Source: Chryseobacterium pennae (GTDB taxonomy: Bacteria > Bacteroidota > Bacteroidia > Flavobacteriales > Weeksellaceae). Taken from it: a stretch of 64,000 bases of DNA. Positions 9,617 through 18,901 of the stretch are shown one piece after another; the first letter of the stretch is position 1; every line of letters starts with the position of its first letter. Position numbers and translations under genes: made by a program. The notes under the pieces are model-generated. The model saw nothing but the letters and a program-made list of their open reading frames with translations, did no database searches and was not told where the DNA came from. The stretch is from positions 88,884-152,883 of the forward strand of contig NZ_QNVT01000013.1 in NCBI RefSeq assembly GCF_003385515.1, written 5' to 3'.

Positions 9617-11230
9617 ATGGCAGAACTTGAAAAAATAATCTGGATATCCATCATTTTAATGATCCTGATTTCGGTAAAAGACAAAATAAAACTTGAGCTT
9701 CCTATTGTACTGGTATTGGTAGGGCTTATATTGAGCCTTACTAAGGTCGTTCCATCTATTGATATGAGCCCGGAAATGATTTTCTATGCTGTACTTCCCC
9801 CTATATTGTTTGATGCAGCCTGGAATACATCCATCCCTGATTTCAAAAGAGAATTTCCTACAATTTCACTGATGGCTGTAGGTTTGGTGTTTCTTACCAC
9901 CACCATTATTGCTGTAACTGTTCACAGTATTATTCCCGGTTTCACCTGGCCGTTATCTTTTGTACTGGGAGCTGTCATCTCGCCACCCGATGCTGTTGCA
10001 GCCACAAGCATTACAAAGAACCTTCCGCTGCCTCCGAAATTAACAACCATCCTTGAAGGAGAAAGTCTTCTAAATGATGCATCAGCGCTGATTGCCTACA
10101 AATGTGCCGTTATCGCTGTTACCAGTGGAGTATTTTCTTTCTGGAATGCAGGACTCCAGTTTGTTGGGATCAGTATTGGTGGAATATTCATTGGACTTGT
10201 GATAGGTTTTATATTCTTAAAATTACACAGGTATTTTAACAGAGACAGCAGTGCAGAAACCTTTGCTGTTATCCTGCTTCCTTTTGCTGCATACAGTTTC
10301 GCAGAGCATCTGGGATGTTCCGGTGTTTTGGCAGTCGTAGTATTGGGAATGTTTCTTTCCTGGAATTCATTTTCTTTATTCAGTGCGGGCAGCAGGATAC
10401 AGATGAGTCATTTCTGGGATGTTATTATTTTTATTCTGAACGGATTGGTATTTTTAATTCTGGGAATGCAACTGCCGATAATTATTTCAAATATACCTAA
10501 AGGCGAGTTGCTTATCCTTGTTTTCTATGGTTTTCTTCTTTTTACTATTCTGGTCATCGTAAGACTGGCTGTACTTGCTTTATTTCCTGCTTTTTTCCAG
10601 CAGGCTCCTAAAAAAGGAAGTTGCTTTATGACCCAATCCAAAAAGGAGTATATTATTTTATCATGGTCCGGAATGCGTGGAGTAGTATCCCTGGCGGCGG
10701 CTTTGGCTTTACCGGTTCGGAACAGTCTGGGAATTGTTATAGAACAAAGAAATACTCTGTTATTTGTTTCATTTGTGGTAATCATTTTTACATTGGTTAT
10801 TCAAGGACTTACACTTCCCAGGCTTATTCGTATGATAAAACCTTCTGCTCCCGGCAAACAGGAAGAAAAAGACCTGAACATACTTCTGTTGAAACAATCA
10901 AATATTTTTTTAAAAAGTTTGAACCGCGATAACAGTATGGTTGGGGACGCCATAAAAATTATGTCTGAAAAACTGGAAAAAGAAGAAGACCAGCTGCTTC
11001 ATGCTGCCCAAACATTTTCAAATTCTACCAATACCGAATGGAAAAAAAAATATTTTCATTTAGAACTTGAACTTGCAGATTATCAAAGAAAAGAACTGAT
11101 GAAAAATTATCATAAAGGTATCTTTTCTCTTGAAACCGTCCGCAAAAAAGAGTGGGAACTGGATTTCTGGACAGCAACCGTGCATCAGGAACTCAAAACG
11201 TTACAACATTATTCCGAATCAAAAGAGTAG
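9617..11230 (+). CDS. Na+/H+ antiporter, CPA1 (NhaP/NHE) family
   Basis: The protein has 537 residues. About 12 membrane segments fill residues 1-420, and a soluble, charged, partly coiled tail follows (420-537). The CPA1 motifs are VISPPDAVAA (usually SPTDAV), ILEGESLLNDASALI with the transport aspartate, and SGMRGVVSLAAALALP. Members exchange Na+ or K+ for H+ at the inner membrane. An FNR-like box and promoter lie just upstream, which suggests control by a Crp/Fnr-type regulator such as the one at 13276. Confidence 0.93.
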   Translation: MAELEKIIWISIILMILISVKDKIKLELPIVLVLVGLILSLTKVVPSIDMSPEMIFYAVLPPILFDAAWNTSIPDFKREFPTISLMAVGLVFLTTTIIAVTVHSIIPGFTWPLSFVLGAVISPPDAVAATSITKNLPLPPKLTTILEGESLLNDASALIAYKCAVIAVTSGVFSFWNAGLQFVGISIGGIFIGLVIGFIFLKLHRYFNRDSSAETFAVILLPFAAYSFAEHLGCSGVLAVVVLGMFLSWNSFSLFSAGSRIQMSHFWDVIIFILNGLVFLILGMQLPIIISNIPKGELLILVFYGFLLFTILVIVRLAVLALFPAFFQQAPKKGSCFMTQSKKEYIILSWSGMRGVVSLAAALALPVRNSLGIVIEQRNTLLFVSFVVIIFTLVIQGLTLPRLIRMIKPSAPGKQEEKDLNILLLKQSNIFLKSLNRDNSMVGDAIKIMSEKLEKEEDQLLHAAQTFSNSTNTEWKKKYFHLELELADYQRKELMKNYHKGIFSLETVRKKEWELDFWTATVHQELKTLQHYSESKE

Positions 11231-11244
11231 CCTTTTTTCCTTTT

Positions 11245-11258
11245 TTGATCTAAATCAA
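11245..11258 (+). promoter_or_regulatory. Perfect FNR-like box upstream of the MFS-SIP-Crp operon
   Basis: TTGAT-CTAA-ATCAA matches the FNR consensus exactly and extends to TTTGAT/ATCAAA. It ends 22 bases before GACATTTG (11281-11288), a weak -7 element, giving the same spacing as the box at 9556-9569. The downstream operon encodes a Crp/Fnr protein, so autoregulation is possible. Confidence 0.65.
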
Positions 11259-11313
11259 AGTTTCGTGTTGACTGTTCAGTGACATTTGCACCCGAATATT
11301 TTAAACAAAATTT

Positions 11314-12489
11314 ATGAGTATAACATTAGAAAAAGGACAGACTATTAATTTCTACCAGGCGACTGCTCCTATTATCATTTCGGTATTCGGAGTTTACCTT
11401 ACGATAGGAATTGCACTGGGAGTACTTCCCGGATTTGTCCAGAACACATTAGGTTTTGACAGCATTATTGTAGGACTTGTTATTGGTCTCCAATCATTGT
11501 CAACACTTTTGACCCGCGCATATTCCGGAAAAATTACAGATACCAGAGGAGCCAAGAAAAGTAAAATGTCTGGTGTGGTATTAGCTGTTATTGCCGGGGT
11601 TGTTTATGTACTTGCAGTACTATTTCAGGCTCATCCGCTGATGGCACTTATCTTTCTGTTAGCAGCAAGAATCATTCATGGTGTTGGCGAAAGCTTTCTG
11701 GTTACCGGAGCATTAACGTGGGGAATAGGGCTGGTAGGACACTCTAATTCTGGAAAAGTGATGACCTGGAACGGTATTGCTATGTATGCAGGAATTGCAA
11801 TCGGAGCTCCTGTCAGCATCTGGCTGAGCAAAGAATTCAATATGCTGCCTGCTTTTATCCTTATAGCCTTGCTTCCCCTTATAAGTTGGCTTTCTACTGC
11901 AAAACTTCCTTCTATTCCTGTAGATAAAGATCATGTGCGAACGCCTTTTTACAAGGTGATCGGTGCGATATCAGGTCAGGGCCTGAGCCTTGCTTTTTCA
12001 TCAATGGCTTTTGGATGTATTGCTTCTTTTATTGCTTTATTTTTCTCACAAAAGAATTGGGGGGATGCTTCACTTGCTTTTATAATTTTTGGAATATGTT
12101 ACGTTCTTACCCGAATATTATTTGCTTCATTTCCTGATAAATATGGAGGTTTTAAGATTGCTTTCATCTCTTTGATCATCGAAGTGGCAGGACAGCTGCT
12201 GATATGGACGTCTGCTTCCAAAACATTAGCTATTATCGGATGTGGGTTGACCGGGGTTGGATTTTCATTGGTCTTTCCGGCTTTGGGAGTTCTTGCCATT
12301 CAAAAAGTAAAACCACAAATGAGAGGAACAGCATTGGGAGCGTACGTTGCTTTTGTTGATCTTTCATTAGGATTAGCAGGACCAATTGCCGGACTGATTG
12401 CAGGCTGGTTTGATTATCAGGCAGTGTATCTTTTCGGGGGTATCAGCTGTATTGTATCTATGATTATTCTACTAGGTAATAAAAAATAA
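11314..12489 (+). CDS. MFS transporter (YhhS/YfcJ-like)
   Basis: This is a 391-residue, 12-helix major facilitator protein. The first helix region [20 protein letters not shown] and loop 2-3 [14 protein letters not shown] fit the YhhS/YfcJ-like exporter group. The stop is two bases before the next ATG, so it is co-transcribed with a siderophore-interacting flavoprotein and a Crp/Fnr regulator. That context suggests export of a siderophore or related metabolite, an inference only. A perfect FNR-like box lies upstream. Confidence 0.9.
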   Translation: MSITLEKGQTINFYQATAPIIISVFGVYLTIGIALGVLPGFVQNTLGFDSIIVGLVIGLQSLSTLLTRAYSGKITDTRGAKKSKMSGVVLAVIAGVVYVLAVLFQAHPLMALIFLLAARIIHGVGESFLVTGALTWGIGLVGHSNSGKVMTWNGIAMYAGIAIGAPVSIWLSKEFNMLPAFILIALLPLISWLSTAKLPSIPVDKDHVRTPFYKVIGAISGQGLSLAFSSMAFGCIASFIALFFSQKNWGDASLAFIIFGICYVLTRILFASFPDKYGGFKIAFISLIIEVAGQLLIWTSASKTLAIIGCGLTGVGFSLVFPALGVLAIQKVKPQMRGTALGAYVAFVDLSLGLAGPIAGLIAGWFDYQAVYLFGGISCIVSMIILLGNKK

Positions 12490-12491
12490 AA

Positions 12492-13235
12492 ATGGAAAAT
12501 TCTATCATCACTCAGGCAGAAAAAACGAAAAAAATACGTTCTGCATTTATCATTAAAAATAAACAGTATCTCACTCCACATCTTATCCGTGTGGTGTTTG
12601 AAATCAATGAAGATCAGATTGGTCTGTTAACCAATGTGCACTCTGGTTCTAATAATAAAATATTTATTCCTGTTGAAGAAGGAAGTACTCCTTTAATCAG
12701 AACATATACTAACAGAAAAATTGATCTTGAAAACCGGGAATTAACTATAGATTTTGTTGCCCATGGTGATAACGGGCCTGCATCTGCATGGGCATTACAA
12801 GCGAATCCTGGTGATTCTTTAGAAATAGGGATGAAAGAAAGTACAAGACCTTTAGTTCCCGATGCCGATTTTTATCTGCTGGCGGGAGATGCTACAGCAT
12901 TGCCTGTCATTTGTGCTGTTGCTGAGCAGTTTCCTTCTTACGTATCAGCAAAAATACTATTGGAGGTGGCAGACAAAGAAGAAGAGCTTATCCTGTGTTC
13001 TGCAGCAGATGTATCAGTTGAATGGCTTCACAATCCTCATCCGGAAGAAGGAAGCAAACTTGCAGAAGCTGTGAAATCTGTTCAGTTTCCACCCGGAGTT
13101 TTGAAAGAATATGTGTATATCGCTGCAGAATACACAACGGTGCATGAACTTCGTAATTATTTTAAAACAACCCTGCAATGGGATCCTCATGGTTTATATA
13201 TATGCTCATACTGGAAAGCCGGACAGTTTAGATAA
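12492..13235 (+). CDS. Siderophore-interacting protein (ViuB/SIP-type FAD reductase)
   Basis: The protein has 247 residues. The FAD-binding motif RTYTNR (near residue 74), [25 protein letters not shown] and the C-terminal SYWKAGQ are the signatures of SIP/ViuB flavoproteins, which reduce Fe(III)-siderophores in the cytoplasm to release iron. It is the second gene of the operon, two bases after the MFS stop, with the Crp/Fnr gene 40 bases downstream. Confidence 0.92.
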   Translation: MENSIITQAEKTKKIRSAFIIKNKQYLTPHLIRVVFEINEDQIGLLTNVHSGSNNKIFIPVEEGSTPLIRTYTNRKIDLENRELTIDFVAHGDNGPASAWALQANPGDSLEIGMKESTRPLVPDADFYLLAGDATALPVICAVAEQFPSYVSAKILLEVADKEEELILCSAADVSVEWLHNPHPEEGSKLAEAVKSVQFPPGVLKEYVYIAAEYTTVHELRNYFKTTLQWDPHGLYICSYWKAGQFR

Positions 13236-13275
13236 AAACAGTAAGCAAAACCTTTTTATCACTACTTTTGCTTAC

Positions 13276-13845
13276 ATGCAGGAACTTTTAGCTTCATATA
13301 TTAAAAATAGAATATCAGTAACGGATGAAGAATTGAATACCATTCTTTCTTATTTCAAATGTGTTCAATTAAAAAAGAATGAGACACTCCTTACCAACGG
13401 ACAGCACAGCCAACGGACATTTTTTGTCGTAAACGGTTGTCTTCGTATATTTTTTATTAATGAAGAGGGGCAGGATTCCACACGATATTTTGCATTTGAA
13501 AATCAGTTTGCAACAGCATTAACCAGTTTTATTACTTCTGAGCCCTCCGACGAATTTATTCAGGCCGTGGAGGATTCAGAAGTATATTACATTAGTCATG
13601 AAAGTTTTTACCATCTCCTGGATATTATTCCGCAATGGGAAAAATTTTACAGAATATATCTGGAAACAGCTTATGTGAGTAATACAAAGAGGCTGATGTC
13701 TTTCCTTGTTCAGGATGCGCTTGAAAAGTACCGTCAGCTGCTGAATGAAAATCCTGTTGTGGTAAGGCGACTTTCTAATAAAATGGTGGCTTCCTATCTA
13801 AATATTTCACAGGAAACTTTAAGCAGATTGAAATCAAGACTTTAA
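13276..13845 (+). CDS. Crp/Fnr-family transcriptional regulator
   Basis: This is a 189-residue protein with an N-terminal cyclic-nucleotide-binding fold (HSQRTFFVVNGCLRIFF) and a C-terminal HTH. The recognition helix reads SQETLSRLKSR, giving the E..SR triad that in FNR reads TTGAT half-sites. The N-terminal cysteines of an Fe-S FNR sensor are absent. The ATG at 13276 was chosen because upstream in-frame ATGs lie inside the SIP gene. A perfect -7 element TACTTTTG (13263-13270) sits just before the ATG, so a short-leader transcript of its own is possible. Confidence 0.88.
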   Translation: MQELLASYIKNRISVTDEELNTILSYFKCVQLKKNETLLTNGQHSQRTFFVVNGCLRIFFINEEGQDSTRYFAFENQFATALTSFITSEPSDEFIQAVEDSEVYYISHESFYHLLDIIPQWEKFYRIYLETAYVSNTKRLMSFLVQDALEKYRQLLNENPVVVRRLSNKMVASYLNISQETLSRLKSRL

Positions 13846-13955
13846 TTTTTATTTGATAAATCTAACATTATTACGAAGAGTTTTAAACCATTTTTTAAGG
13901 GAATAAAATTCTCAAAAAATTAGTACTGGAGCCTGTTTAAGAAAAATTTAAACCT

Positions 13956-13963
13956 TATATTTG
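13956..13963 (+). promoter_or_regulatory. -7 promoter element before the metal-efflux locus
   Basis: TATATTTG fits TAnnTTTG exactly and ends only five bases before the first ATG of the next gene (13969). Transcription would start at or just beyond that ATG, implying a leaderless mRNA or use of the in-frame ATGs at 13999/14002. Confidence 0.5.
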
Positions 13964-13968
13964 CACTC

Positions 13969-14331
13969 ATGTTAAAATGGTTCTCCATATTATGTTCAAT
14001 GATGTATGTGCTGGCTACCACCAATATGGGGGAAGTAGTGAAGGTGCCTATGTTTGTAGAGCACTTTATGGAATATCATGGAAATCTTTCAGAATTTGTC
14101 ATGGAACACTATGATAATCACAAAAAAGATGCTGACTGGGATCTGGATCAAAAACTTCCGTTTATCAATCCACCTATTGTACTCACCGTACATGCCCAGC
14201 TTCCTGATTATACCTTTGAGATTAAAAAACCTAAGGAAATCAGAATTCCTCAGAAAAATAGCATTTATCAGGAAAAGGACTTTTCAAACCTTTATCTTTC
14301 CAATATTTTCCAGCCTCCGCGGCATTCTTAA
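13969..14331 (+). CDS. Small exported/membrane-anchored protein preceding the CzcA pump
   Basis: This is a 120-residue protein of unknown family. It has a hydrophobic N-terminus (residues 1-19) that could be a signal or anchor. Histidines at 32, 37, 47 and 51 lie in an amphipathic segment (EHFMEYHGN ... MEHYDNH), and the tail is proline-rich and basic (KKPKEIRIPQK). It lies directly upstream of a heavy-metal RND system, so a periplasmic metal-binding or sensing role is a reasonable inference but unproven. The promoter position makes the exact start uncertain (13969, 13999 or 14002). A hairpin at 14351-14379 follows. Confidence 0.7.
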   Translation: MLKWFSILCSMMYVLATTNMGEVVKVPMFVEHFMEYHGNLSEFVMEHYDNHKKDADWDLDQKLPFINPPIVLTVHAQLPDYTFEIKKPKEIRIPQKNSIYQEKDFSNLYLSNIFQPPRHS

Positions 14332-14350
14332 TTGATTAAAATTTAAAAAT

Positions 14351-14379
14351 CAATACTTTAAGATTTACTTGAAGTATTG
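14351..14379 (+). terminator. Hairpin between the small gene and the RND gene
   Basis: CAATACTTTAAG (14351-14362) pairs with CTTGAAGTATTG (14368-14379) over 12 bp with one T-G pair and the loop ATTTA. It can terminate or attenuate transcription from the promoter at 13956. The remaining bases up to 14556 are AT-rich and probably hold the RND promoter. Confidence 0.6.
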
Positions 14380-14556
14380 GATTCTTATTATCTATCAATC
14401 AACTATGTAGTTTGTTATCATTCTACTTGTATTTTACATTAAAAAATACTTTTCAATATTTATTTTGAACTTAAATAAGTTGATAGTTTTATTGTTAACG
14501 TATTAAAATACAGTAAGTTGGTAAAATTCTGCAAATCATCTAATTAATCATTTTTC

Positions 14557-17500
14557 ATGTTAAACAAAATTATTGAGTTTTCTGTAAAGAATAAACTCAT
14601 CATTGCTCTGTTCACCATAGGATTAGTCCTTTTCGGAGTATATGAAACCACCAAACTTCCCATTGATGCACAGCCTGATATCACCAATAACCAGGTACAG
14701 ATTATCACTACTGCACCATCCTACGGAGCTGCAGATATTGAGCGTCTTGTAACCTTTCCTATTGAGCAGGCAACGAGTAATATCAGTGGAATCACTGAAC
14801 TCCGAAGTCTTTCCAGATTCGGATTGTCATTAGTAACCGTAGTTTTCGATGATGATACCGATGTATATTGGGCACGCCAGCAGGTTCAGGAACGCTTACA
14901 GCTCGTTCAGGACAATATTCCTGAGGGGATTGGTAAACCGGAGCTGGGGCCTATTTCTACAGGATTGGGAGAGATTTTCCAATATGTGGTAAGAGCCAAA
15001 AAAGGCTATGAAAATGTATATGACGAAACAGAGCTGAGAACTATTCAGGACTGGGTTGTCAGACGACAATTGCTGGGAACCAAAGGAGTAGCGGATGTAA
15101 GCAGTTTCGGAGGAAAGCTGAAACAATATGAGATTGCCATTAATCCTAATAAACTTCAGGCTTTTAATATCAATATCAATAATGTCTTTGCTGCGTTGGA
15201 AAAAAACAACCAGAATACCGGAGGAGCTTATATTGAAAAGAAAGAAAGCGTTCTTTTTATCCGAAGTGAAGGGCTTTTGGGTACCACAGAAGATATCGGA
15301 AGTATTCAGGTGGCAGAAACCAAAGATGGGATACCGGTTCATATCAAAGACGTAGCTTCTGTAAAGATCGGATATGCGACAAGGTATGGTGCCATGACTT
15401 ATAATGATACCGGAGAAGTATCCGGAGCCATTGTATTGATGCTTAAAGGAGAAAATGCCAACGTTGTGATTGGCAATATTAAACAAAGACTTGAAAAAAT
15501 TCAGGAATCTTTGCCTGAAGGTGTTGTAATTGAACCTTTTCTTGACCGTGCTAAAATGGTGAACAATACCATCAGTACAGTAAAAACCAATCTGATGGAG
15601 GGGGCTTTGATCGTAGTTTTCATTCTTGTTTTATTCCTTGGAAACTTCAGAGCTGGATTGTTAGTAGCTTCTGTTATTCCTTTAGCCATGTTGTTTGCCA
15701 TTATTATGATGAATATCTTTGGTGTTGGAGGAAACCTGATGAGCCTCGGAGCATTAGACTTCGGTCTTATTGTGGATGGTGCAGTGATTATTGTAGAGGC
15801 CGTTCTTCATCAGCTGGCGCATAAAAAACACTTTGGTAAAGATAATATGCTGAGCAAAAAGGAAATGGATGACCAGGTTTCAGGTTCTGCTACCAAAATG
15901 GTAAATAGTGCTGTTTTCGGACAGATCATTATTCTTATTGTTTACCTTCCGATCTTTACTCTACAGGGAATTGAAGGAAAAATGTTCAAACCGATGGCAC
16001 AAACTGTTGCTTTTGCGCTGATTGGGGCATTTATTCTTTCCCTTACCTACATTCCTATGATGAGTTCATTGGTATTAAGCAGAAAGAAAAAGGAAAAAGA
16101 CAATATTTCAGACAGGGTAATGACTAAAGTGGAAATAGGACATCAAAAGTACCTGATGAAAGCTTTAAAGTACCGAAAAACAATTATTTTGGCTGTTGTC
16201 GTTCTTTTTGCCGGTGCTGTTTTCACCCTTTCCAGAATGGGTGGTGAATTTATTCCATCGTTGGAAGAAGGAGATTTTGCAGTTGAGATGAGAATTCTTC
16301 AGGGAAGTAATATTAATGAGACTAAAAAAGTCACTACTCAAGCTTCCGACATTCTTTTAAAACAGTTTCCTGAAGTACAGAAGATCGTTGTCAAGATCGG
16401 AAGTGCTGAGATTCCAACAGAACCAATGCCGATGGATGCAGGAGATATGATTATTGTTTTAAAACCTAAAAAAGAATGGACATCAGCTTCTTCATTTCCT
16501 GAGCTTTCTGAAAAGATGAGTAAAGCATTAAGTGTTATTCCAGGATTGACAACAAGCTTCCAGTTTCCGGTGCAAATGCGCTTTAATGAGCTGATGACCG
16601 GAGCCAGACAGGATATAGTCTGTAAAATTTATGGAGAAGATCTTGACAGTCTTACTACCTATGCTAAAAAATTGGGAAGCATCATCAATACGGTAAAAGG
16701 AGCCCAGGATCTTTATATAGAACCTGTTGAAGGAGCCCCACAGGTAGTTATAGACTACAACCGATCCGAATTATCAAGGTACAATATTTCTGTTGCTGAA
16801 ATCAACAGGGTCATCAATATGGCTTTTGCAGGCCAAACTGCTGGAGCATTATATGAAGGAGAGAAAAAGTTTGACATTGTTGTCCGTATGGATAATGATT
16901 ATAAAAAAGATATTGCCAGCATTCAGAATTTACTGGTTCCTACGGCTTCAGGAGAGCAGGTTCCTTTATCTCAGCTGGCAAAAGTAGAGCTTAAAAACAG
17001 TCCTAACCAGATTCAGAGAGAAGATACCAAAAGAAGAATTATTGTAGGTTTTAATGCAAGGGGCAGAGATGTTCAGAGCATTGTGGAAGAGTTGCAGCAA
17101 AAAGCAGCTAAAGGGCTGAAATTTACACCAGGCTATACCATTTCTTATGGGGGAACTTTTGAAAACTTAAACGAAGCTAAAGCAAGGTTGGGACTTGCTG
17201 TTCCTATTTCTCTGGTAATGATTTTCCTGCTGTTATTTTTTGCATTTGGTTCTGTAAAACACAGTTTATTAATCTACACTGCCATTCCGTTATCAGCAAT
17301 CGGAGGGGTATACTTCCTTGCTTTAAGAGGAATGCCTTTCAGCATCAGTGCCGGAGTTGGATTCATTGCTTTATTTGGAGTGGCTGTACTTAATGGAATT
17401 GTTTTGATCTCAGAGTTTAACCGCTTAAAAAAGAACGGAATAACCAATACCAGCAGAATTGTACTGATGGGAACAAGAATCAGGCTTCGTCCGGTTCTGA

Positions 17501-18894
17501 TGACGGCTTTTGTTGCTTCATTAGGTTTTCTTCCTATGGCGATAAGTAATGGTGCAGGAGCTGAAGTACAGAGACCTTTGGCAACCGTAGTAATAGGAGG
17601 GTTGATGCTTGCCACTTTCTTAACCTTATTTGTGCTTCCTATTCTCTACGTCTTATTTGAACATATTAATAAAGATAAAATGACATTCTCTAAAAAAATA
17701 AACTATAAAAAACTGTCTGTTTTCTTGCTGTTGATTTCTTTCGGAAGCATTCAGGCACAGGAAAATATCACTTTTGAACAGGCTTTGGAAAAGGCTTACC
17801 AACAAAACGGAATGCTTAAAAGTTCAAAATTAATTGCTGATTATCAGGAAAAATTAAAAGCCAGCTATCTTGATCTTCCCCAACTGGAAGTTACGGGAGC
17901 ATTCGGACAGATCCAGGGTGAAGAAACTGATAATTCATTCGCAATTTCCCAAAGATTCAGTTTTCCAACGGTGTATTCAAAAAGGAAACAGATGCTGGAT
18001 GCAGAATGGACAGCAAGTGTTATCAGTCAAAACCTTACAAAAACACAGCTTACCAAAGAAGTTACGGATGTTTTCTATAGAATATTGGTCCTTCAGGAAA
18101 AGAAAAAAGTATTGGAATACATTAGCCAACTGTATAGCAATTTTGCTGATAAAGCTGGTTTAAGATTAAAAAAAGGAGAAGCAAACATTTTAGAGGAAGC
18201 TACTGCAGAAATTCAAAAGGAACAGATGAAAGTACAGCTGAATTCTCTTGAAAATGATCTGAGTATTGCAAAATTACAGCTTCAGTTACTTCTTCAGTCT
18301 GATACTCCTTACCAACCTATTGCAGAGAGGCCAACAATGAACGCAGGACTTCAGATTTCAGAGGAAATGGTAAAACAGCATCCTGAGCTTCAGTATCTGC
18401 AACAACAGATTAAAGTAGGAGAGGCTGAAGTACAGCTTGAAAAAAGCAGATTGCTTCCTGACCTTCTTATCGGCTATACCAATCAGAGCATGAAAAACAT
18501 CAATAATAACCGTTTTAATTCAGTTCAGGTGGGAGTAGGAATTCCATTGTTTACTAAAGGGCAAAGAGCATTAGCCAAAGCTGCTGAAGCCAAAATTGCC
18601 ATCTCTGAAAATCAATATCAAAGAAAAGAAATTGAACTTAAAAACAGATTGGGACAACAGTTGAACAACTATATGAATCAGCAGAGAATCATTGAAAATT
18701 ATGAGCAGAAACAGCTCCCCAAATCTGAAACGATCTTAAAAACCGCTCAAAAGCAGATGGATGCAGGAGAAATTGATTACCTGAACTGGGTAATCCTGGT
18801 GAATCAGGCTGTAAAGACCAAGGCAGATTACATTGATAGCCTGGAAAGACTGAATCAGATCGGAGCAGAACTCAATTTCTTAATTTCAAAATAA
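14557..18894 (+). CDS. CzcA-type heavy-metal RND pump fused to a TolC-family outer membrane factor
   Basis: The protein has 1445 residues. Residues 1-~1040 are a complete RND pump of the heavy-metal subfamily; the TM4 motif LDFGLIVDGAVIIVE (near residue 400) is of the CzcA (Zn/Co/Cd/Ni) type, not the CusA type. At Met1042 (ATG 17680, in frame) a signal-peptide-like stretch begins (KKLSVFLLLISFGSIQAQ), and then a full TolC/CzcC-like factor (ENITFEQALEKAYQQNGML ...) runs to the end. There is no stop between the parts. The TolC part could be made as a fusion or from the internal ATG. The adaptor gene follows after seven bases. Confidence 0.93.
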   Translation: MLNKIIEFSVKNKLIIALFTIGLVLFGVYETTKLPIDAQPDITNNQVQIITTAPSYGAADIERLVTFPIEQATSNISGITELRSLSRFGLSLVTVVFDDDTDVYWARQQVQERLQLVQDNIPEGIGKPELGPISTGLGEIFQYVVRAKKGYENVYDETELRTIQDWVVRRQLLGTKGVADVSSFGGKLKQYEIAINPNKLQAFNININNVFAALEKNNQNTGGAYIEKKESVLFIRSEGLLGTTEDIGSIQVAETKDGIPVHIKDVASVKIGYATRYGAMTYNDTGEVSGAIVLMLKGENANVVIGNIKQRLEKIQESLPEGVVIEPFLDRAKMVNNTISTVKTNLMEGALIVVFILVLFLGNFRAGLLVASVIPLAMLFAIIMMNIFGVGGNLMSLGALDFGLIVDGAVIIVEAVLHQLAHKKHFGKDNMLSKKEMDDQVSGSATKMVNSAVFGQIIILIVYLPIFTLQGIEGKMFKPMAQTVAFALIGAFILSLTYIPMMSSLVLSRKKKEKDNISDRVMTKVEIGHQKYLMKALKYRKTIILAVVVLFAGAVFTLSRMGGEFIPSLEEGDFAVEMRILQGSNINETKKVTTQASDILLKQFPEVQKIVVKIGSAEIPTEPMPMDAGDMIIVLKPKKEWTSASSFPELSEKMSKALSVIPGLTTSFQFPVQMRFNELMTGARQDIVCKIYGEDLDSLTTYAKKLGSIINTVKGAQDLYIEPVEGAPQVVIDYNRSELSRYNISVAEINRVINMAFAGQTAGALYEGEKKFDIVVRMDNDYKKDIASIQNLLVPTASGEQVPLSQLAKVELKNSPNQIQREDTKRRIIVGFNARGRDVQSIVEELQQKAAKGLKFTPGYTISYGGTFENLNEAKARLGLAVPISLVMIFLLLFFAFGSVKHSLLIYTAIPLSAIGGVYFLALRGMPFSISAGVGFIALFGVAVLNGIVLISEFNRLKKNGITNTSRIVLMGTRIRLRPVLMTAFVASLGFLPMAISNGAGAEVQRPLATVVIGGLMLATFLTLFVLPILYVLFEHINKDKMTFSKKINYKKLSVFLLLISFGSIQAQENITFEQALEKAYQQNGMLKSSKLIADYQEKLKASYLDLPQLEVTGAFGQIQGEETDNSFAISQRFSFPTVYSKRKQMLDAEWTASVISQNLTKTQLTKEVTDVFYRILVLQEKKKVLEYISQLYSNFADKAGLRLKKGEANILEEATAEIQKEQMKVQLNSLENDLSIAKLQLQLLLQSDTPYQPIAERPTMNAGLQISEEMVKQHPELQYLQQQIKVGEAEVQLEKSRLLPDLLIGYTNQSMKNINNNRFNSVQVGVGIPLFTKGQRALAKAAEAKIAISENQYQRKEIELKNRLGQQLNNYMNQQRIIENYEQKQLPKSETILKTAQKQMDAGEIDYLNWVILVNQAVKTKADYIDSLERLNQIGAELNFLISK

Positions 18895-18901
18895 CAGCAT
18901 C

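Noticed and set aside
13111..13275. N-terminal extension of the Crp/Fnr gene
   Set aside because: It overlaps the end of the siderophore-interacting protein gene in another frame and has no family similarity; ATG 13276 fits the family length.
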